From NCBI GenBank assembly GCA_015655335.1, contig JAATFF010000036.1, positions 1-46,078 of the forward strand: a stretch of 46,078 bases of DNA, written 5' to 3'. Of the stretch, positions 27,953-37,162 are shown in pieces. This DNA is from Lysobacterales bacterium (GTDB taxonomy: Bacteria > Pseudomonadota > Gammaproteobacteria > Xanthomonadales > Rhodanobacteraceae). Every line of letters begins with the position of its first letter. Position 1 is the stretch's first letter. A program made the translations under genes and the position numbers. Under the pieces are notes generated by a model. That model saw only the letters and a program-made list of their open reading frames with translations, searched no databases and was not told the DNA's origin.

Positions 27953-27978
27953 CGAGACGGGCCAACAGGCCCGTCTCG
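27953..27978. terminator. Hairpin after the TonB-receptor gene
   Basis: CGAGACGGGCC (27953-27963) and GGCCCGTCTCG (27968-27978) form a perfect 11-bp stem with an AACA loop, 52 bases beyond the receptor stop on the minus strand and upstream of the hydrolase gene. No T-run follows. It shares the ACGAGACGG arm with the hairpin at 23942. Confidence 0.55.
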
Positions 27979-28029
27979 CATCACCTCACATACTATTGCT
28001 TGCTGCATACCTGAGCTGCGCGCCGTCCA

Positions 28030-30576
28030 TTACAGGAAGTTGTAACGGAGGGTCGCGCCATAGGTACGCGGCGCGCCCAGGAACGCATTCCAGGTTCCCG
28101 TCTGTATCACACCGGCGAATTTGACCTGCGCGTATCTCGCACCGGTCAAGTTATCCGACCACAACTCCACCGACCATTGCTTGTTGTTGGGAGTAATGCC
28201 CACACGCGCATTGACCACGGTATAGCCGCCTTGATACAGCTCCGGCGCGTAGGTCGCACCTTGGTTGACACCCGATTCATACTTCGCGCTGATATTGAAG
28301 CGCCCCAGCAGCGAGGCGGTGAGAGGGTGCTCGTAGGTCACCGACGCCGTATCCGACCAAAGCGACGCGAGCGGCATGCGTGCGCCCGGCAGGAGGGCAA
28401 AAACGCCACCCGGCTCAAAAGCAGCACCTGGAATATTCTTGCCTACCCGCACGTCGTTGTAGGTCACGCCAGCTTGCAGCAACCAATCTTTGGTTGCCTG
28501 CCACATCACATTCGTATCCACGCCTTGCGAAGTCGCTTTCGGCAGCGAAAGCACGGTATAGCCAGTGCCGACGAATTCATTGAGCTGGTAGTTGGTGAAC
28601 TGTTCGTCGAACAAGGCTGCATTGGCCAGCAAGCTTCCATCGAGCCACGTGGTCTTGGTGCCCAATTCGTAGCTGTTGACGAATTCACCCACGAACGAGG
28701 TGTTGTTCACCGGAAGGATGCCGATGGTTTGGTCGTTGAGGCCAGTGTCCGACTGCACGCGATCCATGTTGAAGCCGCCGGCCTTGTAACCGCGCGAACC
28801 CGTCAGATAGGTCATCACGTTGCTGTTGAAGGTATATACACCTTTCAAGGTGCCTGACCATTCTTTCTCGTTGAGTGATTGATGTGTCGTGCGCGCATCC
28901 AAAGCATCGGACCACGCCAGGCACGTGTCGCCAATCACGGTAGGAATCAACTTCGCGGCGATTGCACCGTGAACACCGCGACCCACCAACGCTTCGTACA
29001 CCTGTGTCGGGTTACGCAGCATCGCAGCACAGCCTGCATCACCGTTGGGATTGGTGTAAACCGAATCAAGCTGCTTGCTCTCGTCGGTGTAGCGCAAGCC
29101 GGCCGTCAGATCCAGCGCGTCGGTGGCATGGAAGGTGACGTTGCCGAACACCGCGTTGCTGTTCGCAGTCTGTTTGTACATGTCGGCCATGCCTACACCG
29201 GACAACGAAGTGCCGTACGGCAGTCCCGTCGCTTGCGATATGAAGGTCGCTGGGTTGGCCGTATTCATTCCATAAGGCTTGAACCCGTAGACCAGCAAGC
29301 TGGACATGTAGGCCTCGTAATCCGAGCCCATGTTGATCAAGTCGTGCCGTACTAGGTCTTCGTTGTCCAGGAAGTAACCGACCGTCCAATCAAATTTGTC
29401 GGTATTGCCCGCAAGACGAAGCTCTTCGGTCAAGGGGTTGATGCTGACCGAGCTATCGCCCGGCTGCCCAAAAGGTCGATCGAAAATGTCGGCAGTAGTG
29501 AATTCCAGGTCTCCGCCCTCTTCAGCCGTCCACTCGCGTTTAGAGGTGATCGACGTAAGCGTTGCGTTGTTCAGCCATGGCGTGGTCCAGTTGACCTCGA
29601 CCGAGACGCCGTCGTCGATGATTTGCTCACGGTCGTCGCGATTAGAGTAGGCGACGTATGCGTAGGGATCGGCCGGGTTGGCCGATACGGCACTGCCGCC
29701 CACCAGTGCGTCAAGTATGTTGGCGGTCGGGCCGCGCACCGTGGTCGCGGCCGTACAGCAATGCTCATCGCGGCTGCTGTAGTCACCGATGATGGTGATG
29801 TCGACGTTTTTGGTCGGTAGCAGCAACAGCTTGCCGCGCAGCGAATGCACGTCCAGATTGGAATCGGTGTTCTCGGTACGCGGACCCGGGCCGGTTTCTA
29901 CATCATAAAAGCCATCGCGCGTGCGATTGGAGGCGTAGATGCTGAAGGCCGCTTTGTCGGTGATGGGCGCGGTGTAGTAAGCGCCAAGATCGAGTGCGCC
30001 ATAGTTGCCCACCGTCAGCTCGGTATCGCCATGCGCATGGAAACTGGGTTGCGCAGTAACGATATTGACCACGCCGGCCGACGTGTTCTGACCGAACAAC
30101 GTGCCCTGCGGTCCATAGAGCACTTCTACGCGTTCGAGCTCGCCGAGATCATCGAATGCCGCACCGGTACGCGCGCGCGGAACGCCATCGATCACCGTGC
30201 CCACCGACGATTCCAGGCCTGGGTTGTCGCCGACGGTACCGATGCCACGAAGGCGTATGGACGTTAACCCTTCACTGCCAGTGCTGTAGGCATACATGCT
30301 CGGAACCAATATCTGCAATGCCTTGATGTCGCGAACGTCGGCATCCTGCAGGAGCTGCTTCGTTGCCACCGTCATGGTGATCGGCACCGTCTGCATGGCT
30401 TGCTCGCGCTTCTGCGCGGTCACGACCATGCCGGCCAGCGTGGTTACCTTTTTCGGTTCAGGAGCTTTCGGATCATTGGTTGCGGGCGCCTGCTGTGCGA
30501 AGGCGGACGGAGCGGCAAACAGAACAGCGAAAATCGACAAAGTCAAACGCTTTCTTACAACATTGTATGCAGCCAT
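28030..30576 (-). CDS. TonB-dependent outer-membrane receptor
   Basis: The protein is 848 residues from the ATG at 30576, with GGGAGG upstream. The signal peptide is LTLSIFAVLFAAPSAFAQ. A TonB-box-like segment (TLAGMVVTAQKREQAMQTVP) and plug domain follow, with SIRLRGIGTVGDNPGLESSV, GVPRARTGAAFDDLGELERV and VLYGPQGTLFGQNTSAGVVN, all typical plug motifs. The barrel has the usual GLRYTDESKQL and GSRGYKAGGFN strands. It ends RYNFL, one residue beyond the normal terminal aromatic. A DEHCC pair may form a disulfide. This subgroup (IRLRGIG, QNTSAG) imports diverse organic molecules as well as siderophores. The substrate may be that of the hydrolase encoded downstream. Confidence 0.92.
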   Translation of the reverse strand: MAAYNVVRKRLTLSIFAVLFAAPSAFAQQAPATNDPKAPEPKKVTTLAGMVVTAQKREQAMQTVPITMTVATKQLLQDADVRDIKALQILVPSMYAYSTGSEGLTSIRLRGIGTVGDNPGLESSVGTVIDGVPRARTGAAFDDLGELERVEVLYGPQGTLFGQNTSAGVVNIVTAQPSFHAHGDTELTVGNYGALDLGAYYTAPITDKAAFSIYASNRTRDGFYDVETGPGPRTENTDSNLDVHSLRGKLLLLPTKNVDITIIGDYSSRDEHCCTAATTVRGPTANILDALVGGSAVSANPADPYAYVAYSNRDDREQIIDDGVSVEVNWTTPWLNNATLTSITSKREWTAEEGGDLEFTTADIFDRPFGQPGDSSVSINPLTEELRLAGNTDKFDWTVGYFLDNEDLVRHDLINMGSDYEAYMSSLLVYGFKPYGMNTANPATFISQATGLPYGTSLSGVGMADMYKQTANSNAVFGNVTFHATDALDLTAGLRYTDESKQLDSVYTNPNGDAGCAAMLRNPTQVYEALVGRGVHGAIAAKLIPTVIGDTCLAWSDALDARTTHQSLNEKEWSGTLKGVYTFNSNVMTYLTGSRGYKAGGFNMDRVQSDTGLNDQTIGILPVNNTSFVGEFVNSYELGTKTTWLDGSLLANAALFDEQFTNYQLNEFVGTGYTVLSLPKATSQGVDTNVMWQATKDWLLQAGVTYNDVRVGKNIPGAAFEPGGVFALLPGARMPLASLWSDTASVTYEHPLTASLLGRFNISAKYESGVNQGATYAPELYQGGYTVVNARVGITPNNKQWSVELWSDNLTGARYAQVKFAGVIQTGTWNAFLGAPRTYGATLRYNFL

Positions 30577-30777
30577 TGGTGCACCCCTCCCCGGGTGGAG
30601 TGAACAACCACCGTGCCCGCCTTCGCCATGGATCCCCCGAAACATTTCCCTACAGCGGCGTTGGTTGCGTTGTAAATACAGCTTCGATTTCTGTGATTTC
30701 TTTCGATGTGCGCGGTGTTTTTTTGTCGCGATTCTCGAAAGGTGAAAAGGAACCTATCACAGCGCTTTTAAAAAAAT

Positions 30778-30790
30778 GGAACTTAGTTCC
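30778..30790. promoter_or_regulatory. Palindrome GGAACT-T-AGTTCC upstream of the receptor gene
   Basis: A perfect 13-bp dyad lies about 200 bases before the receptor start, in an AT-rich stretch next to a run of A. It could be an operator for the receptor or part of its upstream promoter region. The other part of the 260-base gap (30577-30836) shows nothing clear. Confidence 0.3.
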
Positions 30791-30836
30791 GTTATTGTTA
30801 AGACACGACAAAAATCATTGTTTTTAAAGTAATTAT

Positions 30837-31949
30837 TTAGCGTATTTGCTGGTGATAAACAGCTAAGTGCTCGTCGGTCGTGCCGCATCGAAGTTCGAAG
30901 GCCAGTAGCCGTTTGAAGTAGTGGCTAACCTCCAGCTCATCGGTCATGCCCATGCCGCCATGCAACTGCACGGCTTGCTGACCGATGTAACGCGCTGCCT
31001 GCCCCATCAGCACCTTCGCGGCCGACAACGCAGTGCGTCGAGCAACGGGATCTGTATCTGTGCAACGCAGCGTTGCGAGATAAGACATGGAGCGCGCTTG
31101 CTCCAGATGCATCAGCATTTCCGCCATGCGGTGCTGCAATGCCTGGAAGCTACCAATGGGAACACCAAACTGCACACGCGAACGGCTGTATTCGATGGTC
31201 GCGGCAAGGATTCTGTCCATGGCGCCGAACGCTTCCGCACACAATGCGGCGAGGCCCTGATCAAGCACTACTTGCAAAGCCTCGCGGACGTCTTCACCCA
31301 GACGAGCGCTCGCAGCAGCCGCGACGTTATCGAGCACGATGTCGGCTGCGCGCTGTTCGTCCACGGTTGTGCGCGGTAAAAGCGTCACGCCGGCCGCATC
31401 GGTAGGCACCGCGAATAGACCGATTTCCTTGTCGACGCGCGCCGACACCAATAGAAGATTCGCAGCGGGCGCATGGTAGACCAGCGACTTGCGGCCGGTG
31501 ATGCGCCAACCGTCCCCGCTTCTTACGGCTTGCGTTTCAATGTGCATGACGTCAAATCGCGTGGATGCTTCATCGTGCGCAAGCACCGCAATCGATTCGC
31601 CAGTAGCCAATGCCGGTAGCCAGTCGCCGCGCTGCTGCGCAGAACCAAGCTGAACAATGGCATGGGTAGCCAGCACGGCACTGGAAAGGAATGGTTCCAA
31701 CAACAAACCTTCACCCATGGCGTTGCTCACCAGCATCGTACCAACCGATCCTGCACCAATGCCGCCGTCCGCTTCGGGGATATTGATCGCCAGCAGGCCC
31801 AACTCGCCGAATTGCTTCCACACGTCGCGCGACCAACCATCGGCTGTCGCACGGACGTGGTTGCGATGCTCGAAATCATAGCGCTCTGCGATGAAGCGAC
31901 GGGTGCTGTCGAGCAGCATTTGCTGCTCGTCGTTGAAAGAAAAATCCAT
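30837..31949 (-). CDS. Acyl-CoA dehydrogenase, small-subunit type (PimD/FadE29-like)
   Basis: This 370-residue flavoprotein begins MDFSFNDEQQMLLDSTRRFI and has ACAD core elements (FGVPIGSFQALQHRMAEMLM, QAVQLHGGMGMTDELEVSHY). It lacks the YEGT-type catalytic Glu motif near the C-terminus, having ELRCGTTDEHL instead. It sits 10 bases after the ACAD gene at 31960. In pimeloyl-CoA and steroid degradation such adjacent pairs form an alpha/beta heteromer that oxidises acyl-CoAs with bulky or polar tails. This is the last gene of a long leftward operon. AGGGGA six bases before the ATG supports the start. Confidence 0.85.
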   Translation of the reverse strand: MDFSFNDEQQMLLDSTRRFIAERYDFEHRNHVRATADGWSRDVWKQFGELGLLAINIPEADGGIGAGSVGTMLVSNAMGEGLLLEPFLSSAVLATHAIVQLGSAQQRGDWLPALATGESIAVLAHDEASTRFDVMHIETQAVRSGDGWRITGRKSLVYHAPAANLLLVSARVDKEIGLFAVPTDAAGVTLLPRTTVDEQRAADIVLDNVAAAASARLGEDVREALQVVLDQGLAALCAEAFGAMDRILAATIEYSRSRVQFGVPIGSFQALQHRMAEMLMHLEQARSMSYLATLRCTDTDPVARRTALSAAKVLMGQAARYIGQQAVQLHGGMGMTDELEVSHYFKRLLAFELRCGTTDEHLAVYHQQIR

Positions 31950-31959
31950 GCCAGTCCCC

Positions 31960-33120
31960 TTACAGTTTCAAGATCATGTGCGCGATGATGTTGCGTTGGA
32001 TCTCGTTGGAGCCACCGAAGATCGTCAACTTGCGCAGATTGAGATACGACGCCGTTGCCCGCGAATCGTCGCTGTCGTGGGCGTAGGCCAATGCGCTGGC
32101 GCCCAACAGCTCCATTTGCAATTCGGAGATACGCTGCATGATCTCCGTGCCGCGGATCTTCAGCATGGATGCTTCAGGACCAGGCGCCTTCTTCGCAGCT
32201 TCGTCGAAAATCACCCGCATGTTGGTGATCTCCAGCGCAGTCAATTCGATTTCCACCTGGGCGATGCGGCCGCCGAACACCGGATCTTCCAACAGCGATC
32301 GCCCATCCTTGCTGACCTTGGCGGAATCCGACTTGAGACGCCGCAGTTCGCGCTTGCTCCAACCGATGCCAGCAATGTTGGTGCGTTCGTGCCCCAGCAA
32401 GAATTTGGCGTATGTCCAGCCCTCGTTCTCATCGCCGACGCGGTTTGTTACCGGTACGCGCACGTTATCGAACCAGATCTCGTTGACTTCGAAACTGCCA
32501 TCCAACAGTTTTGTCGGACGTACCGTGATGCCCGATGTTTTCATGTCGATCAACAGGAAAGAAATGCCCTTCTGCGGCTTGGCGCTGCTGTCGGTACGCA
32601 CCAGACAGAAGATCCAGTCGGCGAAGTGACCCAGCGTGTTCCACGCCTTCTGGCCGTTGAGCACGTACTCATCGCCGTCGCGTTCGGCCTTCATCTTCAA
32701 TGAGGCAAGATCGGAGCCGGAACCGGGCTCCGAGTAGCCCTGACACCACCAATCATCTGCAGCACGAATCCGCGGCAAAAATCTGTTCTGTTGTTCTGTG
32801 CTGCCATAGCGCATCAACACCGGCGCCACCATCTTTATCCCGAATGCGAGCTGTGCCGGCGCATCCGCCAGGGCGCATTCGGTTTCGAAAATGTATTGCT
32901 GCGTTTTGCTCCAGCCAGTTCCGCCGAATTCCACCGGCCATGCGGGCGCACCCCACCCCTTCGCATGGAGAATTTTCTGCCAGCGAATGGTGTCCTCCCG
33001 GACGTGACTATGATCGCCGCGAACGATGCGATCGCGGATGTCGGCTGGCAACTCGGCAGCCAGAAATTGGCGCACCTCGTCGCGGAAAGCGAGTTCTACG
33101 GTACTGAAATCAAGATCCAT
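31960..33120 (-). CDS. Acyl-CoA dehydrogenase, large-subunit type (PimC/FadE28-like)
   Basis: This 386-residue flavoprotein begins MDLDFSTVELAFRDEVRQFL. It shows WQKILHAKGWGAPAWPVEFG, the FAD/substrate signature WWCQGYSEPGSGSDLASLK, and KLTIFGGSNEIQRNIIAHM at the end. In this last motif Gly stands where many straight-chain ACADs have the catalytic Glu, as is common in the heteromeric class. It is paired with the small-subunit gene that follows. Together they should introduce the alpha-beta double bond in the pathway's acyl-CoA. GGAG precedes the ATG at 33120. Confidence 0.88.
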   Translation of the reverse strand: MDLDFSTVELAFRDEVRQFLAAELPADIRDRIVRGDHSHVREDTIRWQKILHAKGWGAPAWPVEFGGTGWSKTQQYIFETECALADAPAQLAFGIKMVAPVLMRYGSTEQQNRFLPRIRAADDWWCQGYSEPGSGSDLASLKMKAERDGDEYVLNGQKAWNTLGHFADWIFCLVRTDSSAKPQKGISFLLIDMKTSGITVRPTKLLDGSFEVNEIWFDNVRVPVTNRVGDENEGWTYAKFLLGHERTNIAGIGWSKRELRRLKSDSAKVSKDGRSLLEDPVFGGRIAQVEIELTALEITNMRVIFDEAAKKAPGPEASMLKIRGTEIMQRISELQMELLGASALAYAHDSDDSRATASYLNLRKLTIFGGSNEIQRNIIAHMILKL

Positions 33121-33139
33121 ACGAACTCCGTCTCACCAA

Positions 33140-33610
33140 TCAGGACGTTGCGATTTGTGGGTAATAACGAGCCAGCAGCTGTGCGACGCAAGCGGGCTTG
33201 TCAGACTGTTCAAGCTCAATGGTCGCCGTCCAATGCGCCTGCATACCGCCAGCGACGGGATCAAGGCGGTCCAACGTCATCCGCGCACGCACACGTTGAC
33301 CTACCCGAACCGGCGCGGGAAAACGCACTCGGTCCAAGCCGTAGTTGACGCTCATACTGACGCCATCAATGCGCAGGCAGGACTCCGTCAAATGTGGCAG
33401 CAGGGACAGTGTCAGGTAACCATGAGCGATGGCTTCTTTGTAAGGCGATTCGCGTTGCGCACGCAGTGGATCGGTGTGAATCCATTGCTGATCGCCGGTG
33501 GCATCGGCGAATTTTTGCACGCGCCCCTGATCGATTGTCAGCCAATCACTGCACGCGACTTCCTTGCCAATCCATACTGACAACGCTTCGATATTTTCAA
33601 TGATTTGCAC
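33140..33610 (-). CDS. MaoC-family enoyl-CoA hydratase/dehydratase
   Basis: The protein is 156 residues from the GTG at 33610, preceded by GAGGTG; the longer upstream frame overlaps the SDR gene and is not protein-like. The hot-dog fold with the R-hydratase pattern is visible: ITIDQ-type WLTIDQGRVQKFADATGDQQ, WIHTDP and AIAHGYLTLSLLP. The Asp and His residues of (R)-specific hydratases are in DATGD-W-H. It adds water to an enoyl-CoA, or removes it, in the locus' beta-oxidation. It lies ten bases after the SDR stop. Confidence 0.87.
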   Translation of the reverse strand: MQIIENIEALSVWIGKEVACSDWLTIDQGRVQKFADATGDQQWIHTDPLRAQRESPYKEAIAHGYLTLSLLPHLTESCLRIDGVSMSVNYGLDRVRFPAPVRVGQRVRARMTLDRLDPVAGGMQAHWTATIELEQSDKPACVAQLLARYYPQIATS

Positions 33611-33620
33611 GGCATCCACC

Positions 33621-34523
33621 TCAGCGACGTAACGCGTTGACGAGTTGTGTACGCAACTCAGGCTTGGCCGCGAAAGGATCGATGGGGTCGCGTAAGACAA
33701 CCAGGTTCTCCGCGTTCTGACGAATGCTCTCCAAGGCATGCGGATGCGAAAATACGTAAAAGGCATCGCGCTCAATCGCATCGAACGTCAACTGAGCAAT
33801 GTGCTCGGCGGTCAGCTTGCCGGAGGTCACCGCTTTGCTGGCCATGGCCTGGGCGACCCATTGCGATGGCGTAGCCGGTGCTTCGTTGGTGAGATTCGAA
33901 GGTCGATTGCGCTGCGAATCGTTAATACCGGTTGGCACAAAGTACGGGCACAGCACTGAGCAATGCACCTGATCGGTCACTAACGAAAGATCGTGGAAAA
34001 GCGTTTCGCTCAGCGATACCACCGCATGCTTGGAAACGTTATACGCGCCTAGAATGGGTTGATTTACCAAGCCCGCCATCGATGCCGTGTTGATGATGTG
34101 GCCGCGGTAGCCGGGATCGGCTTTAGCGGCGGCAAGCATCAGTGGCGTAAATACGCGCACACCGTGGATCACGCCCCACAAGTTCACGCCAAGCGTCCAT
34201 TGCCAATCGCGTACGCTGCTTTCCCAGACCAAGCCCGACGTGGCGACACCCGCATTGTTGAACACCAGATGGATGTTGCCGAACGCTTCCACGGATGTAG
34301 CGGCAAGCGCTTCGATGTGTGCGCCATCAGAAACATCCAGCACGCGAGCAATGACCTGCACGCCCTTAGCTTCGAGCTCGACACGTGTCTGCTCAAGCGC
34401 ATCGGCCTGGATATCGGCCAACACCAATTTCATGCCGCGGGCCGCGCAGGTACGCGCAAACTCGCGACCAAACCCGGAACCTGCACCGGTAATGATCGCG
34501 ACCTTGCCCTTAAACTCGTTCAT
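33621..34523 (-). CDS. Short-chain dehydrogenase/reductase
   Basis: The protein is 300 residues from the ATG at 34523, which overlaps the preceding SDR stop by four bases (ATGA). Motifs: TGAGSGFGREFA for the cofactor, NNAG in LVFNNAGVATSGL, catalytic Ser in IINTASMAGL and Tyr-Asn-Val-Ser-Lys in LGAYNVSKHAVVSL. The VLADIQADAL acidic residue suggests NAD(H). A C-terminal tail of about 60 residues (RQNAENLVVLRDPIDPFAAK) is longer than in FabG types. It probably oxidises a hydroxyacyl intermediate of the pathway. Confidence 0.87.
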   Translation of the reverse strand: MNEFKGKVAIITGAGSGFGREFARTCAARGMKLVLADIQADALEQTRVELEAKGVQVIARVLDVSDGAHIEALAATSVEAFGNIHLVFNNAGVATSGLVWESSVRDWQWTLGVNLWGVIHGVRVFTPLMLAAAKADPGYRGHIINTASMAGLVNQPILGAYNVSKHAVVSLSETLFHDLSLVTDQVHCSVLCPYFVPTGINDSQRNRPSNLTNEAPATPSQWVAQAMASKAVTSGKLTAEHIAQLTFDAIERDAFYVFSHPHALESIRQNAENLVVLRDPIDPFAAKPELRTQLVNALRR

Positions 34524-35299
34524 ACCGCACTCCAACCGCCATCGACCGCCAGGATTTGTCCGGTGATGTGTTTGCCTGCGTCGGACGCGAACAACAGCGT
34601 GGCGCCTTTGAGATCTTCATCATCGCCCAGTCGCTGCAACGGCGAGTTACCGATCAATGCTTCTTCGCCGAGCGTCTTGATCAACACCTGCGACATTTTC
34701 GAAGGGAAGAAACCCGGCGCCAATGCATTGACCGTGATGCCGTACCTGCCCCACTCCCCCGCCAACGTGCGGGTGAAATTCACCAACGCGCCCTTGCTGG
34801 TGTTGTAGGCAATGGTTTGCATCGCGCCCGGTGCGTTACCGCGCAAGCCGGCGATCGATGCGATATTGAGGATGCGCCCATAGTGCCGCGGAATCATCGA
34901 TCGCTTGCCGATCTGTTGCGTGAGCAAAAACAAACCGCGGACGTTGAGATTGAATACCTTGTCCCACGCCTCCGCGGGATGATCTTCTGCGGGCGCACCC
35001 CAGCTAGCTCCGGCGTTGTTGATCAGGATGTCGATGTGGCCCAACTTTTCCATCGCGGCATCAGCTAGCGCGGCAATATCGGCATCTTTCGAACCATCGG
35101 CTGCCACCCAGTCCGCATCGATACCCAGCTTTTGCAGGTGCGTTTGAGCCTGTTGCAGTTCGTCGGCCTTGCGTGCCGAAAGCACCAGCTTTGCGCCATA
35201 GCTCCCCAGCGCCTCGGCCATCTGCAAACCGAGGCCGCGCGAACCGCCGGTGACGAGCGCTGTTTTGCCGGTGAGGTCGAAAATATTTTTAACGGGCAT
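34520..35299 (-). CDS. Short-chain dehydrogenase/reductase (3-hydroxyacyl or gluconate-5-dehydrogenase-like)
   Basis: This 259-residue SDR has TGGSRGLGLQMAEALGSYGA, INNAGASWGAPAEDHPAEAW, Ser in ILNIASIAGLRGNAPG, active-site Tyr-Asn-Thr-Ser-Lys (AYNTSKGALVNFTRTLAGEW) and GHITGQILAVDGGWSAV at the end. The LVLSARKADELQQ region points to NADP(H). It is 29 bases downstream of the acyl-CoA dehydrogenase gene at 35329 and coupled to the next SDR by an ATGA overlap. Two adjacent SDRs suggest two hydroxyl oxidations or stereoisomers in the route. Confidence 0.88.
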   Translation of the reverse strand: MPVKNIFDLTGKTALVTGGSRGLGLQMAEALGSYGAKLVLSARKADELQQAQTHLQKLGIDADWVAADGSKDADIAALADAAMEKLGHIDILINNAGASWGAPAEDHPAEAWDKVFNLNVRGLFLLTQQIGKRSMIPRHYGRILNIASIAGLRGNAPGAMQTIAYNTSKGALVNFTRTLAGEWGRYGITVNALAPGFFPSKMSQVLIKTLGEEALIGNSPLQRLGDDEDLKGATLLFASDAGKHITGQILAVDGGWSAV

Positions 35300-35328
35300 G
35301 CGTCAGTACTCGGCTGGTGGAATCGGTA

Positions 35329-37155
35329 TCAGTAACAAGCATCACGCATGTCCAGCGTGGTGCTATCCATACTGGCCAGCAGATCAAGTTGTGCGTCAAC
35401 TTTGGGAAGTTCCCAGCGGAAGAAATAACGCGCGGCACTGCGCTTGCCCTCATGGAAATCGCTATGTACGTTCTCGGCCACGATGGCTTGCTCAAGCCAT
35501 ATCCAGGCAATAGCGATATGACCGAAAGCTTCCAGATAGACGCTTGCATTTGCCAAAGTGAGTTGCGGGTTGCCAGCCGCCCAAACGATGCGCGTCACCT
35601 CGGCAAGGCGTCGCATGCGCAGCTGTAACGCCATCGCGAAGGCGGCAAGATTTTCGTAGGCGACCGCCTTCGCAATGGTTATCGACACACGGTCTGCAAA
35701 CAATTTGAACGCCGCGCCGTCGTGCATCACCGCTTTACGCCCCAGCAAATCAAGCGCCTGGATACCGTGCGTACCTTCATGGATGGGATTGAGCCGGTTA
35801 TCGCGATAAAATTGCTCAACCTTGTAATCGCGCGTGTAGCCGTACCCCCCATGCACCTGGATGGCAAGATCGTTCGCAGCCAAGCACCACTGCGCCGGCC
35901 AGCTCTTGGCAATGGGCGTCAGGATATCGAGCAGCATCGTCAACTTCGCGCATTCGTCCGGGTCGACGGCGACATGCGTTTCGTCGACCAATCGTGCGCA
36001 ATAAAGGTTGAAAGCGAGTGCACCTTCCACATAAGACTTCTGCGCTAATAACATGCGTTTTACATCCGCGTGCTCAATGATGCGTATCTGAGGGCTGCTG
36101 GGATCTTTTCCGTCGATACCGATAGGGCGCCCTTGTGGGCGATTACGCGCGTACTCCAGCGCATGCAGGTAGCCGGTATAACCCAGCGCCACCGCACCAA
36201 GGCCAACGCCTATGCGTGCTTCGTTCATCATGTGGAACATGTAAGCCAAGCCGTGGTGCGCTTCGCCTACCAAATAGCCGATGGCGCCACCTCTTCCTTG
36301 CGGGCGATGACGTCCGCCCTCGCCGAAATTCAACAAGCAGTTGACCGTGCCGCGATAACCCATCTTGTGATTGATGCCGGCCAGCTGCACGTCGTTGCGC
36401 TCACCAAGCGAGCCATCGTCGTTGACGATGTATTTAGGCACCAGCAACAGAGAAATGCCTTTGACGCCTGGAATCAATTTGCCATCCGGGCCAGGAATTT
36501 TGGCCAGCACCAGATGCACGATGTTTTCAGACAGCTCGTGGTCGCCGCCGGAAATCCACATCTTGTTGCCGGTCACGCGGTATTGCGGACCGTATTTCGA
36601 TTCGCGCTCGTAATCGGCGCGAGTGCTGATATCCGACAACGATGAACCCGCCTGCGGTTCGGACAAACACATCGTGCCGAAGTAACGGCCTTCCCATTCC
36701 GGTTTGGCAAAGGCGTCGACCTGCGCCTCATTACCGTACGCCAACAATAGATTCGCGTTGCCAATGGTCAGCAAAGGATAAGAACTGGTAGCAACATTCG
36801 CGGCATAGAAATAACTCAGCCCCGCCATATTTACCACCATGGGAAGCTGCATGCCGCCCAACGCGTAATCCTGAGTACTGGCGATCAGACCGGCATCGGC
36901 GAACGCCTTCAGCGCTGGCTTCACTTCATCAATGATGCGAACGGATTCGCCGTCGAAGTGCGGCTCATGTTGATCGGACTTCTGGTTATGCGGCGCGAAC
37001 ACCTCCGTCGCGATACGCTCGCACGTATCCAAAACGGCGTCGAAAGTTTCGCGACTGTGGTCGGCATAGCGTTCGGCGCGCGTGAGCGCATCCACTTCCA
37101 GCCATTCATACAACAGGAATTCAATATCGCGGCGCGAAATCAGCAAGGAGTTCAT
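35329..37155 (-). CDS. Acyl-CoA dehydrogenase with C-terminal domain (~600-residue type)
   Basis: This 608-residue protein belongs to the long ACAD class (related to DmdC and FadE5). It contains an N-terminal extension (LLISRRDIEFLLYEWLEVDA), GTMCLSEPQAGSSLSDISTR, GNKMWISGGDHELSEN and the catalytic-Glu motif NPIHEGTHGIQALDLLGRKA, with a C-terminal helical domain of about 130 residues. It likely oxidises medium- or long-chain acyl-CoAs. The ATG at 37155 is 7 bases after the thiolase stop, and there is no strong ribosome site, so coupling is probable. The frame stays open 51 bases upstream into the thiolase end. Confidence 0.9.
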   Translation of the reverse strand: MNSLLISRRDIEFLLYEWLEVDALTRAERYADHSRETFDAVLDTCERIATEVFAPHNQKSDQHEPHFDGESVRIIDEVKPALKAFADAGLIASTQDYALGGMQLPMVVNMAGLSYFYAANVATSSYPLLTIGNANLLLAYGNEAQVDAFAKPEWEGRYFGTMCLSEPQAGSSLSDISTRADYERESKYGPQYRVTGNKMWISGGDHELSENIVHLVLAKIPGPDGKLIPGVKGISLLLVPKYIVNDDGSLGERNDVQLAGINHKMGYRGTVNCLLNFGEGGRHRPQGRGGAIGYLVGEAHHGLAYMFHMMNEARIGVGLGAVALGYTGYLHALEYARNRPQGRPIGIDGKDPSSPQIRIIEHADVKRMLLAQKSYVEGALAFNLYCARLVDETHVAVDPDECAKLTMLLDILTPIAKSWPAQWCLAANDLAIQVHGGYGYTRDYKVEQFYRDNRLNPIHEGTHGIQALDLLGRKAVMHDGAAFKLFADRVSITIAKAVAYENLAAFAMALQLRMRRLAEVTRIVWAAGNPQLTLANASVYLEAFGHIAIAWIWLEQAIVAENVHSDFHEGKRSAARYFFRWELPKVDAQLDLLASMDSTTLDMRDACY

Positions 37156-37162
37156 AGGTAGC

